A stretch of DNA of 64,000 nt from Cordilura impudica (taxonomy: Eukaryota > Arthropoda > Insecta > Diptera > Scathophagidae), in the NCBI GenBank assembly GCA_963682025.1, contig OY821518.1, positions 147,747,095-147,811,094 of the forward strand. The letters are read 5' to 3'. Below the pieces are notes generated by a model that worked only from the letters and a program-made list of their open reading frames with translations, was not told the DNA's origin and did not search any database. Of this stretch, positions 34,758 to 46,921 are shown piece by piece (the first letter of the stretch is position 1; every line of letters begins with the position of its first letter). A program made the translations under genes and the position numbers.

Positions 34758-37700
34758 CACTATGGGCAAAAATGCGATATTTTTGGCATTAATTGTAGTT
34801 TTAAAGCTAGACACTTAAAATTTTGCACCAATTTAACTAACACCAAAATGGAATTTTGGTTTTTTTATTTGGACCACGTCTTCTTCCGCCTCCCCATTAA
34901 AACATTAGGTCAGGTTTTGGCACAAATTCGGCACTGGTGCACCTCGGCTTTTTTTATTTTCGTTATTTTTCTTAAAAGGCCATAAAACACAAATAAAAAA
35001 ATTTTTAGTGCCGGTCCATATTTCCCGAAATATAGGCCTCCAAATCTTGGACGTATAATCGCCCATAAGTTGCCTATTTGTAAACCGATCCTGTTGAAAT
35101 ATACGTCACTAGAAAGCTATTTCAAGAATCTGTAAGTTTGTTTTAAAAAATATTTTATTTTATTAACCCATTAGGGGCCAGTACTAAAAAAACAATTTCT
35201 TAACCTCACTTTTTGAATAAAACCACTTAAGTTTAATGTGTTTATATTATTTTGATAGACTCAGACGATAGACAAGGCATAAAACTGCTCATTAGCCCTT
35301 CAAAAACCGGAGATGTTTTAATTATGCTTACATTTTATTTTCCAAAAACTTTTTTAAAGCTTAAGTTATTGAATAAGATAAGTAGAATAAAGATTAGTTG
35401 AATAAAAGTAAGGTTGGCTCAATCGGATCCCTGAAAAAAATCATATGAGAAAAATTCTAATATGCCTTTGTCATTTTACAGATCACATATGAATATAGAT
35501 TTTCTAACTTAATCGTCTTCATTTGCTTCTTCCAACTCAATATTCTCCAGTCCAAAACTGTCAATTTCGTCGGCCTCATCATCTTCTGCTTCATTTTCAT
35601 TTTCATCATCTTCTAATGTGTCTGAAAGTCAATACCAGGTGTTTCGAAAAGTGCAATGACTTCTCTGGGCAGGCTCTTCTTTTTGTTGATTTTTTTTCAT
35701 TCTGTTCAACTTAGGGTGGACATTGGTGGGTCTGAAGAATCCAATGCTCTATTAAAAACGTCTTTCATGTTATCCAATCGGCTACATTTCCTTGCATGCG
35801 AACTCTTGTCGCTTTTATACAGCTTGTTTCTCGCCACTGATGCATTTTCTCCTAGAACTCCAACAGGAAGTATGCAAGTAATCATTATTTGGTGCCCATG
35901 TACCAAAATTTTGTGCACAGTTGGAGACATTGGATACCAAGAATACTTTTCAAAATATATATTGAATGTTTGGCCACAAAACTTTTTGAATTTTTCTGTA
36001 TCAATCTTATATGCACAAGAGATGGCAATCAATATAATGTAAAAGTGTTTGAGAATATTTAAATCGAAATTTAAAATGGAAGATAAGAGCTCAAAATTTC
36101 TAAATGCTCTTCTTGCAGTATTTCCATCGTTGCTATTTCCACTGCCATTTTGTTTGGGTTTGTCTACACTTGAAGGTACTGTTTTCGCAAAGAGACTTTG
36201 ACTTTGTCACCATTTTTAACACGCCATATCTTTAATTCCATTCTATACGAGATTTTTACTGCAAATTCAAAAATCTTATCCATGCATGTAAAGGGCTTAC
36301 GCCATATATAAAATTATTTGGTTTAAAGCCAAAGATTTTCGAGTTGAAGCCATGAACAGTAAACAGTTGTTTTGGCTTAGCACCACATAGTGGGCAGGAT
36401 TGACATGAGTTGGTGCCAGTTAAAGTATTCAGAACTTTACCATTTATAAGAGTCATATGTGCTCCATATTTAGCAAGAATATTTTTGCCTTTGTGTACAT
36501 AGATGTGTTCTTGGATGTTTTTAATTTGAATATCTAACTTACTATTTTCACTTAAAATAAGTTCAGTAGTTTCTTTTATAAATTCCATTTTTAGAGGCCG
36601 TCAGAATCTGAAAGACTGTGGAGAGTTATTTAGCCAAATAACTCTATTTAGCTCATCTATTAATTTCAATGGAACTATGGTTGTCACAAAGAGTGAATGG
36701 TCTAGTCCAATATGTTAATCCAATTGAAAACGTTGTTTATATGAACTCTGTCCTGTAGAACCATCGAAGCCATAACTTACAATTGATTTGCAATGTGTTG
36801 GTGCAGCAACATCAAGGACGTCCTTCTGCATTTCAAGTATGCGATCAGCTGTATGGTCCAGTAAATTTTGCATTCTTACTTCTGTTTTCGTATCACAATA
36901 GCTGATTTCCTTAGGTCTGCATTTAAATTTTGATTTTACAATCTCGGAGTAAAGGGGATAAATGTCACATCCGTGCTGCTTATTTAATGTTTTGATGTTA
37001 ATTTATTGCTGGTTTGTAAAGCCATTTTCAATTAAAAAAGCTAATGCCTCATCAGCACTTATTGGTAACGGATCACTCGTTTCCAGTTTCCTTATAATTC
37101 CTGTTATGTTCTCGTTGCTAACAGCTTTTTTCAACACAAATGCAGTTTGTTTTTTGTTTGATTTTTTAGCTGAAACGGAAGCAGCGTGCAATAAAAGAGG
37201 TGTTGAATGTTTTTTTATTGCAGGGCAAGCCGCAATCACTTACTTCAATAGTTATATTGGATGCAAGCCAACGCGAGTGTTTTTAGTTTTAAATCGTTCA
37301 AGTATTCGATTGCATTTTGGCAAATTTAAATTTATGAAAGCAATAAATTGCTTGACTTTTTGTGTAATTAACTGATGTTGCTCATCTGATTAGTTTTGTT
37401 GTTTAATATTCTCCAAAATAAATTCTTTTACTCTATCTGCTTGTCGATTTTCGCTGCTCCAAACTTCAAGCAGTGTTGAATGGTAAAACTCGTATGAAAC
37501 TACAAAATAAAGTTTTTTCCCAAAAGGAACAAAAAGGAGCAAAAAGTGTTAATGACGTTTGATTATATACAGTTTAATTAATAACTTTTTTCAGAAATAT
37601 TGCAAATACCTTTCTATACACAGAAGTTATATTCCACACAACTCACGTATGTTTGTTAGTTTCGACCTATAATAACACACCAACAACACACTATTTTTTA

Positions 37701-37955
37701 GACAATAACACACAACTATTTTTTAAACTATATCACAAAACTTTTTACAGTGTTTACAATTAATGTTTTACTCACGATCAAAGTTAGTAAAAATTTCGCG
37801 CGCATTTTCTGTTCATAATGCAACATAAAAATTATAAAAAGAAAACGTTTATATAACCTTTAGAGTATATGAATTCAAAAAAGGAAAGCAGATTTTAAAT
37901 TTGAAACAAAAAAATTTGAATTTATGCCAAAAATATCAACATTTTTCCCATAGTG
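34758..37955 (-). mobile_element. Transib B (3198 bp)
   Basis: A perfect 5-bp target duplication CAGAG lies at 34753-34757 and 37956-37960. The left end is CACTATGGGCAAAAATGCGA and the right end, read inward, CACTATGGGAAAAATGTTGA. Both continue GATATTTTTGGC and an A/T-rich tract after a 23-base spacer. The transposase runs on the minus strand and fills most of the element. The termini differ from Transib A and C beyond the CAC start, so this is a separate family. Confidence 0.93.
35515..37490 (-). pseudogene. Transib B transposase (RAG1-core-like), frame-broken
   Basis: Read on the minus strand from 37490, the N-terminal part ends in SADEALAFLIENGFTNQQ (about 37015). It runs on through MQNLLDHTADRI to GFDGSTGQSSYKQ, with the first catalytic Asp codon at 36763-36765. 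Then come ALTGTNSCQSCPLCG-type zinc residues (36410) and VSPLHAWIRF (36280). SNDGNTARRAF follows, second Asp at 36126-36128. Then FEKYSWYPMSPTVHKILVHG and LGENASVARNKLYK, with Glu at 35847-35849, and the tail SSDPPMSTL. In RAG1 these correspond, by my alignment, to D600, D708 and E962. All three acidic residues are present in the DNA, but stops and frameshifts separate them. The C-terminal tail is acidic (35520-35620). Confidence 0.85.
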
Positions 37956-37960
37956 CAGAG

Positions 37961-39590
37961 TAGTGGCAAGGGTAGCTTAAACGGGTAAAGTTTGTGAATA
38001 CATGCTTGTACTTTGGCTCTATAAAACAAAATTCTGGTTTTGGTATTTGTTACGTGTTTGTATTTTGTATTTTGTTTTATGCGAGGTGAATTTAAATAAT
38101 ACTATTTTCTTCTCTTAGTTTCCGTTGCGTATGTCTGTTTTTCTGTTATGAGATTCTTGTCGTCATTCCTTTTCTATTTGATGTGGAGTTTTTGCTTAAA
38201 GAGTATGAATCACATAGGATTAGAATTTGCCGATTTATATTCGTTAAAGTGGATTTGTTTAATCTCTTTACAGAATTCGAATATAACTTTTTCTTGAGTT
38301 AGCATAAGGTAATTTTTGTTTTCGATTTGAAGTTCTCAGAATAACGGATCATTACTTTATTGTCTCTCTAAAATGTTTGCATGCTAATGTGCTTTCAGAT
38401 ACTGACATCAATTGAGTGGTTTTAAAGATCGTCCTCTAATGTCAACTAATTTGTAAAAAAATGCATATATAACTAAAATATGAAATAGAAATCATATTAT
38501 GATCTAATTAGTTGCTCAAATATGTTTAATTGTTTTTATATGTATATATGTATAGGTACAATGTACAATGTACATATATTTCAAGTTAATACATCCCAGC
38601 AAAATGAAAGTGAACTCATTCTGCATTACATTTAAAGTATCGTTTCAAAATTAAGGAATTTTCTCTCTAATTTGTACTATATTAAATTTTCGGAATATTA
38701 TTATTGTGCAATAACAATTAAGTACTTATTATAACTAAGACGATATGAGAAATGTGAAATATGTAATCTATATTTTTATTAATTTCTAACTTATCTCAAG
38801 TAAGACATAAAAATATCATCCAATTATCGAATCTCCTTAGTTTCTGGTCACCTAATGATTTGAAATGAAAAGAAGCCACATATGAAAAACTTGGTTCCTC
38901 TGAAAAAAGGATATATATTTTATTTTTAAATCCCTGCCAAATTTGTGTTATTTGAACATAAACTCTATCGTACTTATAAATGTTGTTAGAAATTTTATAT
39001 GAGAAGTTTTTCCACATGTGTTCAAGATACATAGAATCTTATTAGAGTAAAACATATTTGTCTGTACTAGATAGATAAAATTGGATATCGGAAGAGTGAT
39101 TTATATGGGAACTATAACTAAACATTATGCTATAATATATGCTGAATATATGCTAATAATATATGCTAATAATGTTGTAAATATATATTAGAACCTTATT
39201 AGAATAAAATATATTTGTATGTAGTTAAAATTATGTTACAATATATATTTATTGACACATGATTTCTAAATACAATAAATATACATTAGCCACTTCTAGC
39301 CAACAGTTATATGATCATTAAACGTTAGGTTCAAATGCGTTCCTAGCTTCGTCATTCATGTCAGACAACGTGCTTTGCAGTTGCGCTTTTCAAGCAATCA
39401 TCTAGCGAAATTTGTAACTTAACCATCACATATTACTTCCGGGTGATTGTTTTATGGGCAAAAAAAAAAGTATTCAAAACTAAAGAAATAAAAGCGTAAC
39501 CTTAAGAAGACAGTACTATAAGCAAGTAAGGGTGTTGAATTCGGCTTTGGTGAAACTTTCTGTACCCTTCACACCACTGTGCAGAGGGTA
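37961..39590. other. AT-rich sequence without a gene
   Basis: A short phrase around TTATTAGAATAAAATATATTTG (39194) recurs near 39037, spaced about 157 bp. No gene was recognised. Confidence 0.4.
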
Positions 39591-39599
39591 TATATCAGT

Positions 39600-39880
39600 T
39601 TGTCATTCCATTTGTAAAAGTGCCCTTTTTTAAACAAGTACACTTTTTAAAAGTTTCTTTCTTTTAAAAGTGTCCTTCTTTTAAAAAAGTACCGTCTAAT
39701 TTAAAGTATCATTTTTTTAAAAGTAGCCTTATTTAAAAAGTACTCATTTTTAAAAATGTACCCTATTTTATAAAGTACTATTTTTAAGAAAATTACCCGT
39801 TTTAAAAAAAACAATTTATTTTAAATTATCCCTTCTTTAAAAAGTATCCCTTCTTAAACTAACCTTTTTTTGGTTAGATT
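39600..39880. repeat. Degenerate array of poly-T/GTAC words, first block
   Basis: About 12 irregular units of the form AAAAAAGTACCCTTTTTTA, 18-25 bases each. Each unit is close to its own reverse complement. A second block lies at 40375-40685 with a palindrome between them. Confidence 0.7.
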
Positions 39881-39889
39881 GTATTTCAC

Positions 39890-40362
39890 AAAATCGGTGT
39901 GACGTATGAGTGTACTGGTGAAAAAATTGTGTAAAACGTTAAAAATTGCAAAATATAAACGTATAACATATACATCATTCAACTACCCCACATGTATAAT
40001 CAGAGCCCTCACAGTTGTTTGCTGTAAGTGATACATAGATGGCACATGCTGTTGAATTTTACAAAATTGCAATTGGAATATTTTGTTACTCCATTAATTT
40101 TGTGAAATATATTCGTGTTGAAGTGCAAGTGTCATAAATAACATAAATTGTAAATATTGAAACTTCAATTTTGTTTTATAAAATAAACTAAAAATAAAAA
40201 TATTTAAAAAAAATCACAGGGGAGATGTGTAAATATCTAGTAATTAAAGATTTTTAATTATCATTATTATTAATTTTAGAATCAATTATTAGTTATTGAA
40301 TTAATAATTTTTAATTATTAAATGTTTATACATCACCCCTGTGATGGGAATTACATTGATTT
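39890..40362. mobile_element. Foldback-like element, copy 1, with central palindrome
   Basis: It begins AAATCGGTGTG and ends ACATTGATTTTTT, imperfect inverse ends. At 40214-40344 lies a large palindrome: ATCACAGGGGAGATGTGTAA pairs with the complement of its right arm across about 130 bases. Start and end sequences recur at 43984 and 45542. No coding capacity. Confidence 0.5.
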
Positions 40363-40374
40363 TTTTTTTAAATG

Positions 40375-40685
40375 AAAAAAGTACCCCTTTTAAGGTTAAA
40401 AATAACCCTTTATAAAAAAACACTTTTTTTTAAGTACCCTTTCTTAAAAAAAGGCTCAGTTTTTAAAAACGTATCCCCTTTTTTTAAAACGTCCCCCTTT
40501 TTTAGAAACGTACCCCTTTTTGAAAAAAGTACTAATTTCTAAAAAAATTACCGATTTATAAGAAAATTACCCTTTATTTAAAAAATACTTTTTTTGGTTA
40601 ACATTTTTTACGTACACTTTTTTTTAAAAGAACCCTTCATAAAAAAAAAATTTCCCATTTTTTTATAAGTACCATTTTTTTAAAG
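40375..40685. repeat. Degenerate array of poly-T/GTAC words, second block
   Basis: Units such as AAAGTACCCCTTTTA and AAACGTACCCCTTTTT alternate irregularly. It continues the array of 39600-39880. Confidence 0.7.
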
Positions 40686-40739
40686 AGGTAGGGGGGTAAA
40701 GGGTATATATGTATATTAAAGAAACATCTGGACCCCATA

Positions 40740-40742
<3 letters not shown>

Positions 40743-40773
<31 letters not shown>
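40743..40773. repeat. TA microsatellite
   Basis: About 15 uninterrupted TA units. Confidence 0.95.
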
Positions 40774-40775
<2 letters not shown>

Positions 40776-40933
40776 GTGATCGTTATAACAAGCGGAGTTA
40801 ACATACCTATGTCCGCCTTTTTTTTATATATCGCGATCACGGCTGACATATTGGTCAGCTGGATAGCTCGCTCTTACGGATAATTATAATATAATAATTA
40901 TAATATAATAATTATAATTAATCTGTTCAGCAG

Positions 40934-42185
40934 CAGTGTTGCCATTTTAGCATTTTAGTTGCTAGATTTAGCAACTTTTTTTGTCGTTTAGCATCCAAAA
41001 TTTATGAAAAGATGCAAGATGCTAACTTAGCATCTTTTATTAATAGAAAGTTGCTTTCAGCATCTTTTTTTTTTTTGATTTTTTTCATTATTTTTTAATA
41101 TGCAATTTTAATTTTAATGGTATTGATATGTTTTAATTTCTCAAAGTGTAATACGAGAATTTTGTGTACTATTCTTTTTACCACTCTGCTCGTTTCTTAC
41201 AACAAATATAACAAAACATTTTGAAATAGAAGAATGTCAACACCAATAACAGTTTTTAATGAATCATAAACTCGATTGCCAAAAAATATTATTGTATTAA
41301 AAAAAACCAAAATTTTCAATACAAAACAAATTAAACGGGGTAAAAGAACCGATAACCAATATATTAGAAGAGTTTAAATTTAGATCATCTGAAACAGAAA
41401 AAAGTCAAATCCAATAGAGTTATATCACAGGACAATATTGGGATACAACACTTAATGCAACCTCTTTATGGATTGAAGTTAACAAAAATTCTAATGGCGA
41501 AAATCCATTTAAAGAGTTATCAATATTTGTATTGTCTTTATGAGTTTTGTCTTTCTGAAAAGATTGTTGTTTTTTGTTTAGTTTAATGGCTTTAGTTAAA
41601 AGCAAATTTTGAACAGAATAAAATCCGAGTTGTTATGTTCTGTAATACGTATAAAAGAAGGTTTGAAATTGAAAAATGGGTGCTGTTACACTTACAATAT
41701 ACCGAGCGATGTCGTTGATAAAAGTCGATCGTCACAAAAATATCAGAGCCAAGAAGAATTTGAAGACGAAGACATCACAGAAATATTAGATTCCATAAAC
41801 CAATTATTGTAATATAATCGTCTCTTTTGATAATGTAAATTCTGTTATATTTGAAATTAAAAAACAAAATCCATCTAAAATTAAAAATATTTAATTTAAA
41901 ATTAAAAAAACTCAATTTGATCTTAAAAAAAATTACAGATGAAATCCAAAATAATTTTATTCTAAATTTAAAAAATATAAATCCAAACTTATGTTTTATA
42001 TTAATTTTTCGATTTAAAAACCAAAGAATTTATTAATAAGTATTTAATTCTTCAATATAATGGTGATGAAATTTGAAAATAAAAAATTTAGCTTTTTTTT
42101 TTTGACTCCAGTACGTTTTAGCATTTTTTTTTTTTTTTTTTTTTGAAATTTGGCATCTTTACAATTTCACATTATGGCAGCACTG
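40934..42185 (+). mobile_element. hAT element, 1252 bp, internally deleted
   Basis: A perfect 8-bp target duplication TTCAGCAG lies at 40926-40933 and 42186-42193. Ends are CAGTGTTGCCAT on the left and CAGTGCTGCCAT from the right. This end sequence and the 8-bp duplication define hAT. The interior is very AT-rich. Confidence 0.92.
41609..41812 (+). pseudogene. hAT transposase C-terminal remnant
   Basis: 68 codons with MNRIKSELLCSVIRI, which resembles the start of the last helix region after the hAT dimerisation domain. The catalytic domain is absent. The assignment leans on the hAT ends around it. Confidence 0.5.
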
Positions 42186-42193
42186 TTCAGCAG

Positions 42194-43980
42194 ACTTGAA
42201 CTAATATTATTTTTCTATGTAATTCTTGTTATAGTTGTTGTTCAAAATTTGTATGATCCCACAAACTATATATATTCTTGATTTTTATAACTCAAGACCA
42301 TATAGTGATTTCCATCTGTTAGTCCGTCCGCCTACCCGCTTGTCTGTCTATCTGTTGAAATCACGTTCATTCACAAAATAAACCATTTACTGGGTAAACT
42401 TAGAATAATTTTATTTATCGTTATCTAAAGCAGGTTAATATTTAAAATAGGAAAAAACGGGCATCATTTTGCCAATATAGGACCTAAAATATGGAAACAC
42501 CTCTAAAGTTTATCAAATAGTTTACATTTGTTGCAAATAGTGCATTAAGTCCAGATATTAATGTAAACGTGAAACATACTTATTTTGCCTAGGGTTTTCT
42601 TTAATTATGTACTCATGTAGAAATATATTGTTCGACCAAAAGCCTAGACCAATAATTTTATAATGGAGGTAAAAAAAACCGTTAGCTGTTAGAAAGAACT
42701 TATATCTTTTAAATAGTTAATCTCCAGTCATCTGATTGAAGTACATCTCGTCTGTTTGAACAAAGTCATGCACACTTTCATTTTTCGCTTTAAATTGAAT
42801 GTTTATACCCGAAAAACTAAAACTTCATAAAAAAAAGTCACCCTGACATGGAATTCCTCACCCCCAGACAATCACCTTGAAAATGTTCCACAGTGTAATC
42901 GGTGCGTTTATCAAACAAAAAAGTACTATTAAAACAGTGGTTGTAATGAAATAAAATCATTATGAGGAGCATCTTCAAAACACTTGGGAATTTTTCATTG
43001 GCATTTGTATTTTATTAGCAATAGAACAACTAATTCCAATGCCAAAAATGTCATTGTCGTTTATTGCTAACTATTTTTTAATTGGGACTGATTTAACTGT
43101 AGTGAAATGAAACAGAATCGTAAAACAAAATACTTACAATTGAAGAAAAAATTAGTTGTTTACCAAATATTAAGATGCTTTCTGCAGCAATAAAACTTGA
43201 TGGCTACTCCTGATATCGCTGTCACCATAACCACGGCGTAATATATGTATATATTTCAATTCCATAATACGGTAGAAGTCTCTAAACATATTCGGAAATC
43301 GCCATTCTCAAAACTACTATTATTTTTAATTGAGGTATAAATAACGGTAATTATATTTTAATTAACTGGCTAAAAAACTATTGGCGTTGGCACCAATTAA
43401 TTTGCAATGAAATCTTTAATTAAATAGTGCACCTAATATATTAGCCCCATGAATGATTTGTATGTGTATATTGTTGTATCAAGTCTAGCGAATTGTTTTT
43501 GTCAAGTCTAGGGATATAATTTTTATTCATTTTTTTTGTTTTTTTTATTCTTAAAGTTTGTTAGATTTATGGTGATTCTACTAAAAAAATATGATGATCT
43601 GACAAATATTAAAGATTAAACTTTCAACGTATTCAATAGGAAACCTATTAAACTTCCTAATCTGAGAATTTTTCTATAAAACAAATATCGTAAATCCACC
43701 AAACAAATTTTTTACATAAAAATTTTAAATTCGAAAAAACTTGTAATATGGAAATGCTTTTATAGTTAAATTTTAGAGTTCTCAAAAGAAAAAAAATGCT
43801 AACATATAAAGTATTACAAAACAAATTATGAAAATCTGATCAATTTTTATTAAATTCTATAAATAGTTATTTTATTTTTTGTACTTTTGTACTTTTTTAA
43901 GAAAAATTACTTTTGATGTGTAAACATCTATGCGCTCAGGGAGGAGTAAAATCCAATTTCACAACACAATTACAAAAACA
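42194..43980. other. AT-rich sequence without a gene
   Basis: A fragment of the (CCGT)n-core repeat lies at 42245-42370 (AGTCCGTCCGCCTACCCGC). Nothing else was recognised. Confidence 0.4.
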
Positions 43981-44324
43981 GCGTCAGGGAAAATCGGTGT
44001 GTGGTATAATTAAGTGTATTGGTGTATTTAGTAAGCAGATCCGCCGAGTTCGCTGTCTGTTTAGCAAAATCACAAAAATTTTTCGTTAATTTTAAATATT
44101 CAAGCTATTGACCGCTAGGTGTGCTGTGAGTTTAACATGTTTACAAACTTACAAAGTTTTTTTTTTTAATATTCAAGTACATATTTGTTATTGACAGAAC
44201 TTTTTTAGTAAGCAGAACCGCTAGGTGTGCTGTGAGTTTAAAAAGCTAAATACATACTAGGAAAACTTTGAAGAAGTCGAAAATAAACTCAGCTGTTTTT
44301 TTTTATTACTACACCTTTTGCAAT

Positions 44325-44840
44325 TGGATTTCAGAGAACGTCAATTGAATTTCAGAAAGTATCATTTGTATTTCAGAAAATATCAAGTGAATTTCAGAAA
44401 ATATCAATTGAGTTTCAGAAATTATCAAATGTATTTCAGAAATTGTCAAATGTATTTCAGCAATTATCAAACGTATTTTAGAAAATATCAACTGTATTTC
44501 AGAAAACGTGAAATGTATTTCAGAAAATTTTAAATGCATTTCAGAAAACATCCAACGTGTTTCAGCAATTATCAAATTTATTTCAGAAACCATCACATGT
44601 ATTTCAGAAAATTTTAAATGTATTTCAGAAAACAGCAAATGTATTTCAGCAATTATCTAATGTATTTCAGAAAACATCAAATGTGTTTCAGAAAACATAA
44701 AATATATTATCAATTTTGTTTTAGAAAATATCAAATGTATTTCAGAAAACATCAAATGTATTTCAGAAATTATTAAATTTACTTCAGAAACTACGAATTG
44801 AATTGCAGAAAATATCAATTGAGTCTCAGAAAAATAGTCA
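44325..44840. repeat. Minisatellite, 21-bp unit, about 24 copies
   Basis: Consensus TTTCAGAAAATATCAAATGTA. The open frames over this array on both strands are products of the repeat, not genes. Confidence 0.95.
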
Positions 44841-45060
44841 GGACGCTTTAAAAAAATATATTTTTTTAAGTATTACACTGGGTTTGTAATATTTCTTGAA
44901 AACTACATATCGTCATTTAAAATGCAAAACTGTAACTAATATTTTCATTTTGTTATAGGAGAAGCAAAAAACACCATAAAACAAAAACTACTTTAAACTT
45001 AATACCCAAATTTTGGAATCAAGCTGAAAAATAAAGATGTATTTTTATAGTAGTTTTTAA

Positions 45061-45126
45061 TTAAAAGGCCGTAACTACAATACAAAAAGTAAATTTTTAA
45101 CTTTTTGTTAGTTACGGCCTTTTGCA
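45061..45126. repeat. Hairpin inverted repeat
   Basis: AAAAGGCCGTAACTA near 45063 and its inverse TAGTTACGGCCTTTT (45109-45123) flank a short poly-A/T loop. Possibly a tiny MITE. Confidence 0.7.
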
Positions 45127-45369
45127 TTTTAGGTGACGATATAAACGCGTTTTTTTTTTTTCAAAATGATGACTTCAAAATCGGTCAAAATTCCGTCCTG
45201 GTGTTTATATTGTAGCTGATTATCAAATGAAGTCCTGATCTTCTTTCGATTAAAAGGCCGCCCTTGATAGTTTATTTTCCAGTGCATAACAAATAAGTCC
45301 AAATATTGCTAAACATTTTCTGTGACTCCAAATCACTATCGGTATTGTAGGGTAAACTACTTTTTAATT

Positions 45370-45490
45370 CTGAATTTCAATAGATATTTTCTGAAATTCA
45401 ATTGATATATTCTGAAATACATTTGATAATTTCTGAAATACATATGATATTTTCTGAAATACATTTGACACTTTCTGAAATACAATTGGA
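45370..45490. repeat. Minisatellite, 21-bp unit, inverted, about 6 copies
   Basis: Reverse complement of the unit at 44325-44840 (ATTTTCTGAAATACATTTGAT and variants). Confidence 0.95.
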
Positions 45491-45994
45491 AAAGGTGTAG
45501 ATGTTTGCACATCTCCCCTGTGATACGAATCACATTGATTTTTTATTATCATTTTTCTTTCACGTTGGTGATTTTTTGTATTAATTTCAGGATAAAGTTT
45601 AAAAAAAAGAGTGGCAATACCGGCCTATGTGGCAAGTGGAGCTTAAAGACAACGACTACAAAACAATTACTGCTGTCATGAACAAAATTCGAAATTGAGA
45701 ATAACAACAATAACAAGAATTACATAGACAAAATCATATTTTTGAAGTTTTTTTTAACATTTTCATTCAGACGTCCGAAAGTATTGAGCCGATTTTGTTA
45801 ACTGGAACGTTAACAATAGAACTTTATTTACTTAGTTCCCAAAATTGACTGCAAGACTTTACAAATGAATACAACTTTAAATAAAAATTAAACAAAACAT
45901 AATTGTTGATTCGACGTTTCACACGTTGAACGATGGTACGATGTTTTTGTTGACTACGTGTGCGGATTCGGGTTACTGCCTGTGAATCCGCTTA

Positions 45995-46488
45995 AGGCAT
46001 GTTCAGACGGCAAAAAGAACCACTTGATTCGCTCTCTAAATCATGATTGTGAACCTTGGTGTTTAGACGAGTGTCCTTGATTCATTTTGACGTTTATATT
46101 TTTTGTGCAAATATTTGACGACTTCCTTCTACACTTTACGTTTCACTATTTAATTTCTTTCATTTTTACTTGAATATAAATATGTATATGTAAATATATA
46201 CTTTTTATTTGTTAAATGTTTCTATTTATTTTATTGCACAAATTAATTTTTTGTTTTTTCTTTGTTTATATATTTTTGACAGCTAGTTCAGATAAACTAG
46301 CGATAATTTCTTATCAAACTTGGAGATGACACTCAATGTTTCTAGGTTCACAACTAGGTTCATTTTGAACCAAGTAGATTCGCTCTCAAAATGTTGTATG
46401 GCGAATCATGAAGATTCAATCATGATTTGGGCGCAAACCGTGATTGAGAGAGCGAACCGCGAATCTTGCAGTCCGTGTGAACATAGCA
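45995..46488. mobile_element. MITE, PIF/Harbinger-like, 494 bp
   Basis: Ends AGGCATGTTCAGACGG and, from the right, TGCTATGTTCACACGG. It is flanked by TTA at 45992-45994 and 46489-46491. ATTCGCTCTCTAAATCA and its counterpart appear in both arms. No coding capacity. Confidence 0.65.
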
Positions 46489-46519
46489 TTAGCATTGCAT
46501 TTTGGCGTTGGCACGTTTA

Positions 46520-46655
46520 GCTTATGTTGTTGGTATGCGCATGTACTGTTATTGCTGATATTGTTGTTATTTATGTCTGGGTTATTGTTGATGTTTGTTG
46601 TTGTTATAATTACATTACGCTGCGCGAGCACTGTTGTTATTGTTGTTGGTGTGAT
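46520..46655. repeat. Imperfect GTT-rich simple sequence
   Basis: Runs of GTTGTTATT and GTTGTTGTT. The open frames across it are low in complexity. Confidence 0.8.
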
Positions 46656-46798
46656 CTCACAGGTGTTAACTTATACATATATGCTCTTTGCACACTTGTG
46701 TGGAGGGTACATATGTATATATAAGCCAATACTGATAAAGTAGTGATATTGGAACCGATCGGCATTTTACGCTTTTGAGGCTCAAACTATCTTTTAAA

Positions 46799-46921
46799 AT
46801 GGTATCCATTGAAACTTTTGAAGTGACAGTATTAGAAATTAGCCGAGACCCTACAATGGGTGCTCGATATTATAGCCGCCAACTATCAGAACTATGGGCC
46901 CAAACATTTAAAACCCCATAT
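46799..46921 (+). other. Candidate first coding exon of an unknown gene
   Basis: From ATG 46799 the frame reads MVSIETFEVTVLEIS and later GARYYSRQLSELWAQTFKT, with balanced, non-repetitive composition, unlike the chance frames around it. A possible donor GTACGT follows at 46922. A TATATATAA lies at 46714, about 85 bases upstream. No matching downstream exon was found in the window, and I do not recognise the protein. It may be an exon before a long intron, or a relic. Confidence 0.25.

Larger units (their letters stand above)
43984..45542. mobile_element. Foldback-like element, copy 2, with inverted minisatellite arms
   Basis: It shares its start (AAATCGGTGTG) and end (ACATCTCCCCTGTGAT, CACATTGATTTTTT) with copy 1 at 39890-40362. 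Inside, CTACACCTTTTGCAATTG at 44310 and its inverse near 45485 open two arrays of the same 21-bp repeat, pointing toward each other. It encodes nothing. The left end is less certain. Confidence 0.5.

Noticed and set aside
34692..34985. Plus-strand open frame of 97 codons
   Set aside because: It runs across the left boundary of Transib B, so it cannot predate the insertion, and no motif was found.
35656..36042. Plus-strand open frame of 128 codons
   Set aside because: Antisense shadow of the Transib B C-terminal region.
36962..37375. Plus-strand open frame of 137 codons
   Set aside because: It lies opposite the Transib B transposase, whose minus-strand motifs explain the sequence.
44309..44638. 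Open frames of 109 and 71 codons on opposite strands
   Set aside because: They are translations of the 21-bp minisatellite.
44325..44840. Regular short repeats that could suggest a CRISPR array
   Set aside because: The repeats are contiguous without unique spacers and the genome is eukaryotic.
46520..46743. Open frames across the GTT-rich stretch
   Set aside because: Low-complexity translation of simple sequence.
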